A DNA stretch of 57,224 nt from an uncultured Lachnospiraceae bacterium (GTDB lineage: Bacteria; Bacillota; Clostridia; Lachnospirales; Lachnospiraceae), in assembly GCA_947629865.1 (NCBI GenBank), contig CANRFJ010000020.1, forward strand, positions 1 to 57,224, in the 5' to 3' direction. Below the pieces are notes generated by a model. That model was not told the DNA's origin and made no database searches. It saw only the letters and a list, made by a program, of their open reading frames with translations. The translations under genes and the position numbers were made by a program. Below are positions 7,839 through 17,025 of the stretch, in pieces (the stretch's first letter is position 1; each line of letters opens with the position of its first letter).

Positions 7839-9158
7839 ATGATAAAGGTCGTAAAGTTTGGCGGAAGTTCTCTGGCAAATGCAGAGCAGTTTACAAAGGT
7901 CGGCAATATTATACGCGCCGATGAATCCCGCCGTTATGTGGTTCCCTCGGCGCCCGGCAAACGCTTTTCCGGCGACACCAAGGTGACAGATATGCTGTAT
8001 CACTGCTATGAACTGGCCGAGGCGGGCCAGGCGTTCACCAAGCAGCTGAATCAGATCAGGGAGCGCTATAACGAGATTATCCGTGGACTGAAGCTGGATT
8101 TCTCACTGACTGAGGATTTTGAGGTGATCAAAAAACAGTTTCTGTCCAAGGCAGGCTCTATGTACGCCGCCTCCCGCGGAGAGTATCTGAACGGGAAAAT
8201 CATGGCGAAGTACCTGGGATATGATTTTGTGGACGCCGCCAATGTCATTCGCTTTGACGGGGACGGCAATTTTGATCCGGACACCACGCAAAAGCTTTTA
8301 TCCCAGCGGCTGGCGGCTTCTGAACGCGCCGTCGTCCCCGGCTTTTACGGAGCGATGGCCAACGGGACGGTCGTCACTTTTTCCCGTGGCGGCTCCGACG
8401 TCACCGGCTCTCTCGTGGCGCGCGCAGTAAATGCCAATCTGTATGAGAACTGGACGGACGTGTCCGGCTTTCTGGTCGCCGATCCAAGGGTTGTGAAAAA
8501 TCCGGAGATCATACACACCATTACCTATACTGAGCTCCGCGAGCTCTCTTATATGGGCGCATCGGTTCTTCACGAGGAGGCGATTTTCCCTGTCCGCCAG
8601 GCCGGAATCCCCATTAACATAAAAAACACCAATGCCCCGGATGAGGACGGCACCATGATTGTGGAGAGCACCTGCCGCATCCCCGCCTATACCATTACAG
8701 GTATCGCCGGTAAAAAGGGATTCGTGGCAGTCAATATCGAAAAGGATATGATGAATTCCGAGGTTGGCTTCGGGCGGAAGGTTCTGGGCGCCTTCGAGGA
8801 CAACGGGATCTCCTTTGAGCATATGCCCTCCGGCATCGACACTATGACAATCTTTGTCCACCAGGACGAGTTTGAGGAAAAAGAACAGAAGGTAATCGCT
8901 GATATACAGCGCGCCACCCATCCGGATTCCATTGAACTGGAGTCCGATCTGGCTCTGATTGCCGTGGTGGGACGCGGCATGAAAAGCACCCGCGGAACCG
9001 CCGGACGGCTTTTCTCGGCTCTGGCACACGCCCACATCAATGTAAAAATGATCGACCAGGGCTCCAGCGAGCTCAATATCATTATCGGCGTCCGCAATGA
9101 CGACTTCGAGGGTGCCATCAATGCCATATACGATATTTTTGTGCTGGCAAGATTGTAA
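7839..9158 (+). CDS. lysC: Aspartate kinase
   Basis: Phosphorylates L-aspartate, the first step to lysine, threonine, methionine and diaminopimelate. The 439-residue protein starts KVVKFGGSSLANAEQ, the amino-acid kinase signature. It has the FSRGGSDVTG segment of the active site and two C-terminal ACT-type regulatory units, with VGRGMKSTRGTAGRLF and a final INVKMIDQGSSELNI stretch. The ATG at 7839 is chosen because GGAGGA lies immediately upstream; the longer open frame from 7719 has no homologous N-terminus. It appears monocistronic. I saw no lysine riboswitch or T-box in the short leader. Which of several aspartokinase paralogues it represents is uncertain. Confidence 0.93.
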   Translation: MIKVVKFGGSSLANAEQFTKVGNIIRADESRRYVVPSAPGKRFSGDTKVTDMLYHCYELAEAGQAFTKQLNQIRERYNEIIRGLKLDFSLTEDFEVIKKQFLSKAGSMYAASRGEYLNGKIMAKYLGYDFVDAANVIRFDGDGNFDPDTTQKLLSQRLAASERAVVPGFYGAMANGTVVTFSRGGSDVTGSLVARAVNANLYENWTDVSGFLVADPRVVKNPEIIHTITYTELRELSYMGASVLHEEAIFPVRQAGIPINIKNTNAPDEDGTMIVESTCRIPAYTITGIAGKKGFVAVNIEKDMMNSEVGFGRKVLGAFEDNGISFEHMPSGIDTMTIFVHQDEFEEKEQKVIADIQRATHPDSIELESDLALIAVVGRGMKSTRGTAGRLFSALAHAHINVKMIDQGSSELNIIIGVRNDDFEGAINAIYDIFVLARL

Positions 9159-9189
9159 AGCGCTTATTTTAATAACGGGCAGCAGCCTC

Positions 9190-9224
9190 AAAAAAATAGC
9201 GGGAGGGGCGATTAATCCCCTCCC
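9190..9224 (-). terminator. Intrinsic terminator of the ZIP transporter gene
   Basis: Minus-strand stem GGGAGGGG / CCCCTCCC with an 8-nt loop, then GCTA and seven Ts. The stem overlaps the stop codon of the gene at 9212. There is no T run on the plus strand, so it serves mainly leftward transcription. Confidence 0.75.
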
Positions 9225-9997
9225 AGCGCTACGTCTAATATCATCATAATGAGAAATCCCACGACAAATCCAAAGGTTCCCACCGTCTCCCGACCGCCCA
9301 TATGGGCTTCCGGAATCAGTTCCTGTACCACCACATAGATCATGGTTCCGGCCGCCACGGAGAGAAACAGAGGCATAAGACAGGATATTGTGCCTGACAG
9401 AGCGGCCGCCATTACGCCGAACACCGGCTCCACTACGGCTGAGAGGCTTCCAATCAGGAAGGCTCTCCTTTTTTTCATTCCGTCTGCCGCCAGGGGCAGG
9501 GCGACCGCCGTGCCCTCCGGATAGTTCTGGATTCCGATTCCCAGCGCGAGCGCAATAGCTCCAGACAGCAGGCTGCTGTCCGCAGGACTTCCCGCCGCCA
9601 GTGCAAATGCGAGTCCAACCGCCATCCCCTCCGGAATATTGTGGAGAGTGACCGCCAGAACCAGCATCTCTGTGTGTGACTTCAGTGAAACCCTATTCTT
9701 TTTATTAAATTTATTTTTAACTATCCAATCGCCGCCCAGCAGCAGGAGAACGCCCGCCACAAAGCCAAAGGAGACCACAAGCCAGCTCACCTGTCCCGCC
9801 TCCTCCGACCGCTCAAGCGCCGGAATCAGAAGCGACCACACGGAGGCAGACACCATGACGCCCCCGGCAAATCCAAGCATGGCGCATTGGAAGTCTCCCG
9901 TCATATTTCTCTTTACAAGAAATACGTTCAACGCCCCCAGCGCAGTCACCGAAAGGGTAAAAAAGGTACCCAGAAACGCCATGAAAACTCCGCTCAC
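9212..9997 (-). CDS. ZIP-family divalent metal transporter (ZupT-like)
   Basis: Imports divalent metals such as Zn, Fe or Mn across the cytoplasmic membrane. The 261-residue protein has about eight membrane segments and the two metal-site motifs of ZIP helices 4 and 5, HNIPEGMAVG and QNYPEGTAV. The start is a GTG at 9997 with GGGAG upstream; an ATG at 9982 is also possible. It is last in a leftward run 46 bp after sbcC and ends in a strong terminator. There is no visible metal-regulated operator. Confidence 0.9.
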   Translation of the reverse strand: MSGVFMAFLGTFFTLSVTALGALNVFLVKRNMTGDFQCAMLGFAGGVMVSASVWSLLIPALERSEEAGQVSWLVVSFGFVAGVLLLLGGDWIVKNKFNKKNRVSLKSHTEMLVLAVTLHNIPEGMAVGLAFALAAGSPADSSLLSGAIALALGIGIQNYPEGTAVALPLAADGMKKRRAFLIGSLSAVVEPVFGVMAAALSGTISCLMPLFLSVAAGTMIYVVVQELIPEAHMGGRETVGTFGFVVGFLIMMILDVALGGD

Positions 9998-10043
9998 ACC
10001 TGTCTCCCCCTGCAGAACGCCCTGTCACTTATATTCAATATAT

Positions 10044-12701
10044 TCAGGGGCGGGCAAAAGGTACCTCAATCCGGCTCCCAAACATACCTTTCTCAATCAC
10101 AATCTTATTGTCAATCCGGTTCTTCAGCTCCTCCACATGGGAGATGACTCCGATCAGGCGGTTTCCTCCTGCCAGCTGATCCAATAAAGTTAATGCCTGT
10201 TTTAATGATTCTTCGTCCAGACTGCCGAATCCTTCATCGATAAACATGGACTCCAGCCGTATGCCGCCCGCCTGTTCCTGCACCACGTCCGAAAGTCCCA
10301 GCGCCATGGCGAGCGCCGCCATAAAGGACTCGCCGCCGGAGAGAGTGCTCACATCGCGCCACTTCCCTGTATTGCAGTCAAATACGTCCAGATCCAGCCC
10401 CGACTGGGAGCGGTTGTTTTTTGCCTCCTCCTTACAGCGGAGCACAAACGTCTCACCTGTCATAACGCGAAGCCGCTGATTGGCCGCCTCGATTACTCTC
10501 CGGAAATAGTGGCGCTGGACATAGGCCTCCAGATTGATTTTGGCCTGTCCGGTCCTCTTTCCGTTAAATGTCTCGGACAAATCCTGCGTCATCGTCCACT
10601 GCTCCCTTAGTTTTTCCATCTCCTCTCTATTTTTACGGAGCATTTCCACGCATTCACCGTCCACCTCGCAGATCTGCTCCAGACTTTTTATTTCCTTCTC
10701 CAGAGCTTCGCTCCGGCTTCTGAGTTCTCCCTGCCTCCGTCGGTTTTCCTCCAAATCCACTGGCACAAGGCCCTCTGCATCTGCCCTCAGCGTCTTCAAC
10801 GCCCCTTCCGCCTCGGACATAGCCTGACGGTACTTCTCTATAACGTTCTGCAGTTCTTTCTGTTCTTCCTCCTCCATGCGTGCTCTCTGGTATCCCTGCT
10901 CCGAATCAAAACCGGCCTGCGAGAGTCCCTCCTTATATTCGGCGGCCAGCCGCTCGCCCTCTTTAGTCAGCTTTTCTATCTGGCGCCTCTTTTCTTCCAG
11001 ACGAGCCCGTAAATCCGATATTTTCTCACGGCACTCAGCCGTTTTTTTCTGGATTTTCTCCCACCGGACGTCATATTCCTCACAGGCGCTCTCCATATTC
11101 CGGATTTCTGCCTCTATCTCCTGTTCCGACGTATCCTTTGCAATACCGGCGTCCGACAACTGCTTTTCCAACGCCTCTTTCTTCGCCTTCAGCGCAGCCG
11201 CAGCTTCCATCGCCTGCTCCGTGGCTGCCTTCGCCTGTTCGTAATCGCTCTCTGCCTGATCCAGTTCCTCCTTCCGCGGTATGTCCGGAGAGAGGGCCGC
11301 TGGCGCGGGGTGCAGCGTAGAGCCGCAGACCGGACAGGGAACTCCCTCCTGCAACTCCTCCGCCAGAAAACCGGCGCTTGCAGCCAGATAGCTCTCTCTC
11401 AGACGACGGTACCGCTCGTTTGCCACCCGCTCCTTCTCCTGACATTCCCGGTATTTTTCCTTCTTCCGGTCATGACTCTGCTCTGTCTGTCTGTACTCCT
11501 TCAGGCCCTCCAGTGCAGTCCTCCGGCTCTGGATCTGAACCGGCCACTGCTTCTCGCGCTCCTCCTTTTGCGCAAGCGCCTGGTTTTGATTTTCCTCCCA
11601 CTCGTGCAGCTCCCTCTCTGCCCGCACTTTCTCATCCGCCGCTTTTTTCTCGTCGTCGCGCTCCTTCTCCAGACTCCGCACATTTTCCACTCCGGCCTCC
11701 GCTAGCGGAATGAGTCTGTCTGCCTTCTGAGCCAGGTCAAACCGCTTCTCTCTCTCCCTCTGCTCTCCGGACTTCTCCGCCAGTCCTTTCCACTGTTCTT
11801 CTGTCCGGCGCAGTTTCTCCAGTTTCTCATTATCCTGCTGTCCCTTTTCTTCCGCCCGTACCAGGTCTTCCCTCTCCCTGTCCAGAGCCTCCTTCTCACC
11901 CGTCAGGCGCGCTCTCTGCTTCCGTCTCTCCTCCGTGTACTCTACAAGGAGCGGCAATAATTTCCCCGCAGAGCGGAACCCCTCCTCCTTCAGGCTGAGA
12001 ATCTGCTCCTCCTGTTCCGACAATTCCTCCTGTCCACACAGCCGGATCCGGTCGATCCAGTTCTCCGTCACTGCTCCCAGATTATCATATCTGCCTTTAA
12101 CTTCTGCCTCCTCCTCCTGGAGTTTCTTCTGGATTTTCTCGTAGCGTCCGGTGCCAAATATTTTGCGAAAAATCGCCTGTCTGTCCGTACTTTTGGCGTT
12201 CAGAATTCGCAGGAAATCCCCCTGGGCCACCATGACGGTCTGGGCAAACTGCTCCCTGTTCAGGCCGATTATCTCCTGAATTTTTTCATTTACTTCCCCC
12301 ATTCTGTCATACTTCTCACCGGTTTCCTTACACTCCAGTTGCGCAGCCGGTTTCTCACTGGTCATCCCGTCCCCCCGCTGGCTCTTTCTCTCGTATTCCG
12401 GATTTCTCACGATATGGTACGTTCTGCCCCGCTGGCAAAAGGTGTACTCCACAGACGTCCTTTGCTCTGCCGAGGCGTAGTCTGAGCGAAAGCTCCTGCT
12501 CTCCCTCCGCTCTTTTCCCCCGCTCCCCTCTCCGTAGAGAGCGAAAGAAATGGCGTCGAAAATCGTAGTTTTGCCGGCTCCGGTATCGCCTGTTATGAGA
12601 AAAAGGCTTTTCCCGCTCTCTGTATCAAAGGCGGCAAAATCTATCGTTTCCTCTCCCCCGTAAGGGCCGAAGCCTGTCATTTTCAAATATAGCGGTCTCA
12701 C
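10044..12701 (-). CDS. sbcC: SbcC, ATPase subunit of the SbcCD nuclease
   Basis: Rad50-type ATPase that pairs with SbcD to open hairpins and protein-blocked DNA ends. Walker A is GDTGAGKTT (38-46). Two long Glu/Lys/Arg-rich coiled-coil arms flank a zinc hook CPVC (456-459). The C-terminal half-domain has LSGGES (about 787-792) and Walker B MFIDEGFGSLD (about 819-829). At 885 residues it is on the short side for SbcC, through shorter arms. It starts with GTG overlapping the sbcD stop by 4 nt, so translation is probably coupled. Confidence 0.95.
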   Translation of the reverse strand: MRPLYLKMTGFGPYGGEETIDFAAFDTESGKSLFLITGDTGAGKTTIFDAISFALYGEGSGGKERRESRSFRSDYASAEQRTSVEYTFCQRGRTYHIVRNPEYERKSQRGDGMTSEKPAAQLECKETGEKYDRMGEVNEKIQEIIGLNREQFAQTVMVAQGDFLRILNAKSTDRQAIFRKIFGTGRYEKIQKKLQEEEAEVKGRYDNLGAVTENWIDRIRLCGQEELSEQEEQILSLKEEGFRSAGKLLPLLVEYTEERRKQRARLTGEKEALDREREDLVRAEEKGQQDNEKLEKLRRTEEQWKGLAEKSGEQREREKRFDLAQKADRLIPLAEAGVENVRSLEKERDDEKKAADEKVRAERELHEWEENQNQALAQKEEREKQWPVQIQSRRTALEGLKEYRQTEQSHDRKKEKYRECQEKERVANERYRRLRESYLAASAGFLAEELQEGVPCPVCGSTLHPAPAALSPDIPRKEELDQAESDYEQAKAATEQAMEAAAALKAKKEALEKQLSDAGIAKDTSEQEIEAEIRNMESACEEYDVRWEKIQKKTAECREKISDLRARLEEKRRQIEKLTKEGERLAAEYKEGLSQAGFDSEQGYQRARMEEEEQKELQNVIEKYRQAMSEAEGALKTLRADAEGLVPVDLEENRRRQGELRSRSEALEKEIKSLEQICEVDGECVEMLRKNREEMEKLREQWTMTQDLSETFNGKRTGQAKINLEAYVQRHYFRRVIEAANQRLRVMTGETFVLRCKEEAKNNRSQSGLDLDVFDCNTGKWRDVSTLSGGESFMAALAMALGLSDVVQEQAGGIRLESMFIDEGFGSLDEESLKQALTLLDQLAGGNRLIGVISHVEELKNRIDNKIVIEKGMFGSRIEVPFARP

Positions 12702-13828
12702 AGCGATTCCTCCCCTTCCACAGATTCCAGCAGTCTGCTCAGAAGCGCCCTCTTTGCACTGTTCATGGACTCTCCGTTATTCTGCTCTCTGTAAAAATCT
12801 TCCATCATGTCGAGCGGAGTCTTCCTCTCCAGAAGCTCCTCCCCGCCGGACGCCTCCCACGCCATTCCCGTTCGGGAATTTTTTACGCTGAATTTCAGCA
12901 TGTTGGGAAAAGCAGGCGCCAGCTGCAGCCTTGTGTCCGGCGCCACCTCCTCGTCTGTCACAATAATATGTACATAGTCCTCCGAATACGGCATTTCCAG
13001 CAAATCCGCCACGCTTCCCTCCAAAACCCGCATATCGCGAAGCGGCTTTAACGGAATCTGGCGGCAGTCGACTTCTCCCTTTGCCCCTATATCCACGATT
13101 GTCACCGATTTTTTGTGGGAAACTTCCGAAAAGGAATACTTCAACGGCGTACCGCTGTAGCGCATGGTATCCCGCTTGATCCTCTGGGGGCCGTGAATAT
13201 GGCCCAGCGCTACATAGTCAAAGCCCTCGAACACTGTATCGGGAATACAGTCCAGCCCGCCGATGGCAAATTCCTCGGAGTCGCAGGTGGCGGCGCCGGT
13301 CACAAACTGATGGCTCATCAACACCTTTCGCCGTCCGTCCCCAAAATCTACCTCCCGCAGCACCTCCCGCAGGGCGTCCTCGTAGGTAACAATCTCTGAA
13401 TCCGGAAAAAATCCCCGCACCGTCAGCGGCTTCAGGAAGGGAAGCAGATACAGATCCATCTCTCCATACTGATCCCGCAAAACCCGCCGGCAGAGCCTGC
13501 CCTCATACCTGCCCTGGATAAACACGCCCCGTTCCTCAATGAGGCCGGAGAGATAACTCACCCTCTCGCCTGAATCGTGGTTTCCGCTGATGGCGTAAAC
13601 CGACACTCCCCCCAATACAAGCGCAGAGACAAAGGTATCAAAGATACTCATTGCCTCTGCAGAAGGAGTTGGTCTGTCATAAATATCGCCGGCAATGAGC
13701 ACTGCATCGCAATGTTCATTTACCGCAATTTCTGCTATCTGTCTGAGGATTTCCCTCTGATCCTCAGACAGACTGGTTTCAAACAGCCTTTTGCCAATAT
13801 GCAAATCCGCCGTGTGTAAAAAACGCAT
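12698..13828 (-). CDS. sbcD: SbcD, nuclease subunit of the SbcCD complex
   Basis: Mre11-type metallophosphoesterase of 376 residues. The motifs are in order: HTADLHIGK (DxH), AGDIYDRPTPS (GDxxD), SGNHDSGER (GNHD) and later GHIHGPQ (GHxH). Together they bind two metal ions for exo- and endonuclease activity. AGGAGG lies five bases before the ATG at 13828. It overlaps sbcC and starts 34 bp after fabV. Confidence 0.95.
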   Translation of the reverse strand: MRFLHTADLHIGKRLFETSLSEDQREILRQIAEIAVNEHCDAVLIAGDIYDRPTPSAEAMSIFDTFVSALVLGGVSVYAISGNHDSGERVSYLSGLIEERGVFIQGRYEGRLCRRVLRDQYGEMDLYLLPFLKPLTVRGFFPDSEIVTYEDALREVLREVDFGDGRRKVLMSHQFVTGAATCDSEEFAIGGLDCIPDTVFEGFDYVALGHIHGPQRIKRDTMRYSGTPLKYSFSEVSHKKSVTIVDIGAKGEVDCRQIPLKPLRDMRVLEGSVADLLEMPYSEDYVHIIVTDEEVAPDTRLQLAPAFPNMLKFSVKNSRTGMAWEASGGEELLERKTPLDMMEDFYREQNNGESMNSAKRALLSRLLESVEGEESL

Positions 13829-13862
13829 GACAACCTCCTAAAATTATTAAATTATAATTTAA

Positions 13863-15017
13863 TTATATTTCAACATCTGCTCCGTAATCCACGTTGTCAT
13901 ACCGGAAGCCAAACATATGGTAAAAATCCTCCCAGTATCCGTCTATGTCTCCATATTTCTGAATATTTTCCGTAGTTATCGAGTCCCATACTCCGGCAAT
14001 CTCCGACTGTACCTCCTCCCGAAGTTCCCAGTCGTCCAGCCGTATGCGTCCCTCCGCATCCGTTTCCCTGCCCGGCAGTTTCTCCGTGAAAAGACGGTAC
14101 ATCTGCTCAATGCAGCCCTCGTGCAGTCCCTTCTCCTTCATCACCTTATACACAAGGGATATATACAGCGGAACAATCGGAATCGCGGCGCTGCTCTGTG
14201 TCACCAGCGCCTTGTTGACAGAAATATATGCCTGTAAGCCCCTGTCGGCAAATTCTTCTGTGAGTTTGACTGACGTATCGTACAGATGCTTCTTTGCCTG
14301 TCCGATGCTGCCGTCCTTGTAGATAGGGTGAGTCACCACCGGGCCGATATAGGAATATGCCATCGTCACGGCGTTGTCCGCCAGCACACCGGCTTCTGCC
14401 AGCGCCCGAATCCACTCCTCCCAGTCCTCGCCGCCCATCACTTTGATAGTATTGGCGATTTCCTCCTCGTCTGCGACCGGCACAGTGACCTCGGTAATCT
14501 CATTGGTGCGCAGATCGATTGTCTTATTGGTAAACGCCTCTCCCACCGTCTTCAGAACGCTGGATACCGCAGTCCCGTCCGCCAGCGTGCGGCGCGGCGC
14601 CGCCATGCTGTAGACCACCATCTCCACCTGGCCCCAGTCGCTCCGGATCGTCTCAATTACCTGTTCCTTCATTTCCTTCGAGAAGCCGTCCCCGTTAAAG
14701 GATTTGGCATAGTATCCATCTTCTGAGGCAAACTGCTCAAACGCCTTTGTGTTATACCAGCCCGCCGTGGCCGTGCGCTTTCCCTTGGCCTCCTTTTCAA
14801 AAGAGACGCCGATCGTAGCCGCACCATAGCCATAGGCCGCCGCGATCCGGCTGGCCAGGCCATAGCCTGTGGAAGCGCCAATCACCAGCACTTTTTTGGG
14901 GCCCTTTACCAATCCTTTCTCCTTGCAATAGGCAATCTGCCTTCTGACGCTCTCCCGACAGCCTTCCGGGTGGGCTGTCGTACAAATAAATCCTTTTACC
15001 TTTGGTTCTACTATCAT
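13863..15017 (-). CDS. fabV: FabV-type trans-2-enoyl-CoA/ACP reductase
   Basis: NAD(P)H-dependent reduction of trans-2-enoyl thioesters, in fatty acid synthesis or as trans-2-enoyl-CoA reductase in butyryl-CoA formation. The 384-residue length is typical of the FabV/TER family. The nucleotide-binding motif GASTGYGLASRIA (about 48-60), VYSMAAPRR, and the catalytic Tyr-x8-Lys in PIYKDGSIGQAKK are all present. The ATG at 15017 follows GGAGAGGAAGG. It begins only 15 bp after the nuclease gene of the ATPase/nuclease pair, so it may be read from their promoter as well as its own. Confidence 0.95.
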   Translation of the reverse strand: MIVEPKVKGFICTTAHPEGCRESVRRQIAYCKEKGLVKGPKKVLVIGASTGYGLASRIAAAYGYGAATIGVSFEKEAKGKRTATAGWYNTKAFEQFASEDGYYAKSFNGDGFSKEMKEQVIETIRSDWGQVEMVVYSMAAPRRTLADGTAVSSVLKTVGEAFTNKTIDLRTNEITEVTVPVADEEEIANTIKVMGGEDWEEWIRALAEAGVLADNAVTMAYSYIGPVVTHPIYKDGSIGQAKKHLYDTSVKLTEEFADRGLQAYISVNKALVTQSSAAIPIVPLYISLVYKVMKEKGLHEGCIEQMYRLFTEKLPGRETDAEGRIRLDDWELREEVQSEIAGVWDSITTENIQKYGDIDGYWEDFYHMFGFRYDNVDYGADVEI

Positions 15018-15032
15018 AATTCCTTCCTCTCC

Positions 15033-15617
15033 TTACTTATCAAAAAGCAGTTTCATAAAATCCTGTCTGAATTGTTTTATGTCGACAGTATATACACTTT
15101 TATAAAAACTGCCCTCATATTTTTCCATGCCAAATTTTTGAGGATATACGTTAACCCCTCTCTGATTTGCAAATCCCTTCATTTTACCAATAAGCTTGTC
15201 CGTTGAATCCGAAGGATCGTAAGATCCCTTGCCCCTTTCACAGTTTTCATTGTTGTAAACAATAATAAGAACGGTATTCTCTGCCAGTTTCTGCCGTGTT
15301 ATATTCTCATTTAATGCCAGCAGCGACAGACTGTCAAAGGCTTTTTCCCGCAAAATAGCTTTATCCAGATTACCCTCGCTCTGATTCTTAAATTCAATCA
15401 GATAGCGAGTGCCATTATTCACAATATAACCGTCGCAAGAAGCAAGCAGCTTTCCGCCCCTGTATTTCTTACAGATTCTTTTTGTCACCCCGTCAAAATT
15501 AATCAGGCTGTGTTCTACGTCTGCGTCCGGCACCATGGATACATTGTTATCACTGTCTCTGGAAATTTCCTCCAATGTGCCCTTGCATACATTATAATCT
15601 TCCAGTAAATATCCCAT
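15033..15617 (-). CDS. PD-(D/E)xK-like nuclease, partner of the adjacent ATPase
   Basis: Soluble protein of 194 residues that I do not recognise as a named family. The core fits a PD-(D/E)xK nuclease: an early Glu (VEHSL, E35), an Asp on the second strand (ASCDGYIV, D62), the ExK pair (LIEFKNQ, E75 and K77), then a helix with LREKAFDSL and a beta strand (TVLIIVYNN). This is the order found in Holliday-resolvase-like and Mrr-like folds. It starts 8 bp after the ATPase gene, on the same strand, and has A+T-richer composition than fabV-sbcDC. With an ATPase partner it is best read as the effector of a two-gene immunity or repair module; substrate and trigger are unknown. Confidence 0.6.
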   Translation of the reverse strand: MGYLLEDYNVCKGTLEEISRDSDNNVSMVPDADVEHSLINFDGVTKRICKKYRGGKLLASCDGYIVNNGTRYLIEFKNQSEGNLDKAILREKAFDSLSLLALNENITRQKLAENTVLIIVYNNENCERGKGSYDPSDSTDKLIGKMKGFANQRGVNVYPQKFGMEKYEGSFYKSVYTVDIKQFRQDFMKLLFDK

Positions 15618-15625
15618 TTTTTCAC

Positions 15626-16879
15626 CTATAAATTTTCCAATGGCATATAAAATGCCTTGTATATTCTCTCCTTATCGTCTGTCACGTCCAGACAATTGTA
15701 GCGATTATCCTCTGTCTTATCCATGAAATAAAATCTGCCCCGATCAGCGATTTCACACTCCGCCATCTTTATCTCCAGCGCCCTGGCAAAGTAGGGGCTG
15801 TGGGTATTGACATAAATCACTACCCCCAGTTTTTTCTGCATGAGAACAAGAATCTCCGCAAAGACAATCTGCCATTCTGGGTGTAGATTTACCTCCGGTT
15901 CATCAATGAGAAGGATATCGCCTTTTTTAAGCGTGCCATTTTGCAGCAGCCGCTGTATCAGCGTAAATACTTTTATCCCTGCCGATAAATTTGAAATCTC
16001 TACCGGCTGTTCCATATCAGCATCGTAAAACTGCATCTTCCTGCTCTGATCCACGTCCAGATTTCCGTGAGTTACCTCCCGGATAATACAGTCGACGATT
16101 TCTTTGGTCTCCGTTTCATTTTCATATTCCTCTATCGAGTCTGCCGAATCCGGCTCCCGCATCATATAGCGGAGCAAATTGCTGGTGGCCGGCGACAACA
16201 TCGGCCCACTATCTCCAACCCTGCGCACATTATACATATCAAGGACATTACAGGATTCAATATAGACAACCTTCCTGTCAAAATTTACATTCCCCCTGTT
16301 TTCCGTCAACTTATTTTCCATAAATTCTGTAACCAGTTCCATATTGCCCTGATTTAATTTTATCCTTGCCGGTTCTGAATTCATAAAACAATTAATTTGC
16401 TTTTTGAAAATTTTGGTAAAATATGAATCAACGAGGAACCTGACATACTCCTCGTCCGTCCGGTCCAGCACCTGACAGACTCCTTCCTCTATATGCCGCA
16501 TCTCCGGTTCTTCTATGCCCTTTTCCCCGAACCATTTAGTCAGATAGGAATGCATACTGTCCCGGTCTTTCATCCAGTCTGATATAGATTCATCGCTCAG
16601 GCTGTCTATAAATTCATATCCCATACTCCAGAAATCATAGTCCCATTCGCCATCAGAGTCCCTTTTGCGAAAAAAATCATTTATTACTCTCCGAATACTG
16701 CTTTTCCTGGAAACCAAAATCCGCCTGGGCAGTGACTTATAGGCATTGACAACTGCATATATCGCCTTGCTGAGCGTGGTTTTACCCGTCCCGTTCTGAC
16801 CGGCTACCACCGTGATACCCGCCAGCTCCAGCTCAGCGCTCTTAACACGCGCAATATTCTCTATCGATACCTTTACCAT
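15626..16879 (-). CDS. ABC-type AAA ATPase of a putative two-gene defence module
   Basis: Soluble ATPase of 417 residues. Walker A is GQNGTGKTT (27-35), the ABC signature NLSAG is at 297-301, Walker B DILLIDEPEVNLHPE lies at about 321-335 and the switch His is in NTHSPYFARA (H360). These are the features of the AAA_15/AAA_21 group seen in OLD, PtuA, AbiL-type and PARIS proteins. No TOPRIM domain follows, so it is not an OLD nuclease. A middle insert (about 60-290) is poorly conserved. The ATG at 16879 is chosen because GGAGGG lies eight bases upstream; a longer GTG start at 16897 has no such site. It has its own promoter and is followed by the nuclease gene at 8 bp. Confidence 0.8.
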   Translation of the reverse strand: MVKVSIENIARVKSAELELAGITVVAGQNGTGKTTLSKAIYAVVNAYKSLPRRILVSRKSSIRRVINDFFRKRDSDGEWDYDFWSMGYEFIDSLSDESISDWMKDRDSMHSYLTKWFGEKGIEEPEMRHIEEGVCQVLDRTDEEYVRFLVDSYFTKIFKKQINCFMNSEPARIKLNQGNMELVTEFMENKLTENRGNVNFDRKVVYIESCNVLDMYNVRRVGDSGPMLSPATSNLLRYMMREPDSADSIEEYENETETKEIVDCIIREVTHGNLDVDQSRKMQFYDADMEQPVEISNLSAGIKVFTLIQRLLQNGTLKKGDILLIDEPEVNLHPEWQIVFAEILVLMQKKLGVVIYVNTHSPYFARALEIKMAECEIADRGRFYFMDKTEDNRYNCLDVTDDKERIYKAFYMPLENL

Positions 16880-16909
16880 CACGCATCCCTCCATCACAGT
16901 TCAAGTCTT

Positions 16910-16938
16910 ATTATAATACATCGCCTTTTAATACGCAA
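16910..16938 (-). promoter_or_regulatory. Promoter of the ATPase/nuclease module
   Basis: Minus-strand TTGCGT (16938-16933), 17-bp spacer, perfect TATAAT (16915-16910), 31 bp upstream of the ATPase start and just after the terminator of the hemolysin III-like gene. Confidence 0.55.
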
Positions 16939-16993
16939 GATGATTCACTTATTTTTGATACTGCCCTAATCCGCCGTAATCTAGCGCTTTACA

Positions 16994-17018
16994 GAAAAAA
17001 GAGGCGTATGCCGCCTCT
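16994..17018 (-). terminator. Intrinsic terminator of the hemolysin III-like gene
   Basis: Minus-strand stem AGAGGCG / CGCCTCT, 5-nt loop, followed directly by TTTTTT, 8 bp after the stop codon. It isolates the downstream ATPase/nuclease unit. Confidence 0.85.
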
Positions 17019-17025
17019 CTGGTTT

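Noticed and set aside
15626-16879. OLD-family nuclease
   Set aside because: The ATPase motifs fit, but there is no C-terminal TOPRIM domain; nuclease features are on the next gene.
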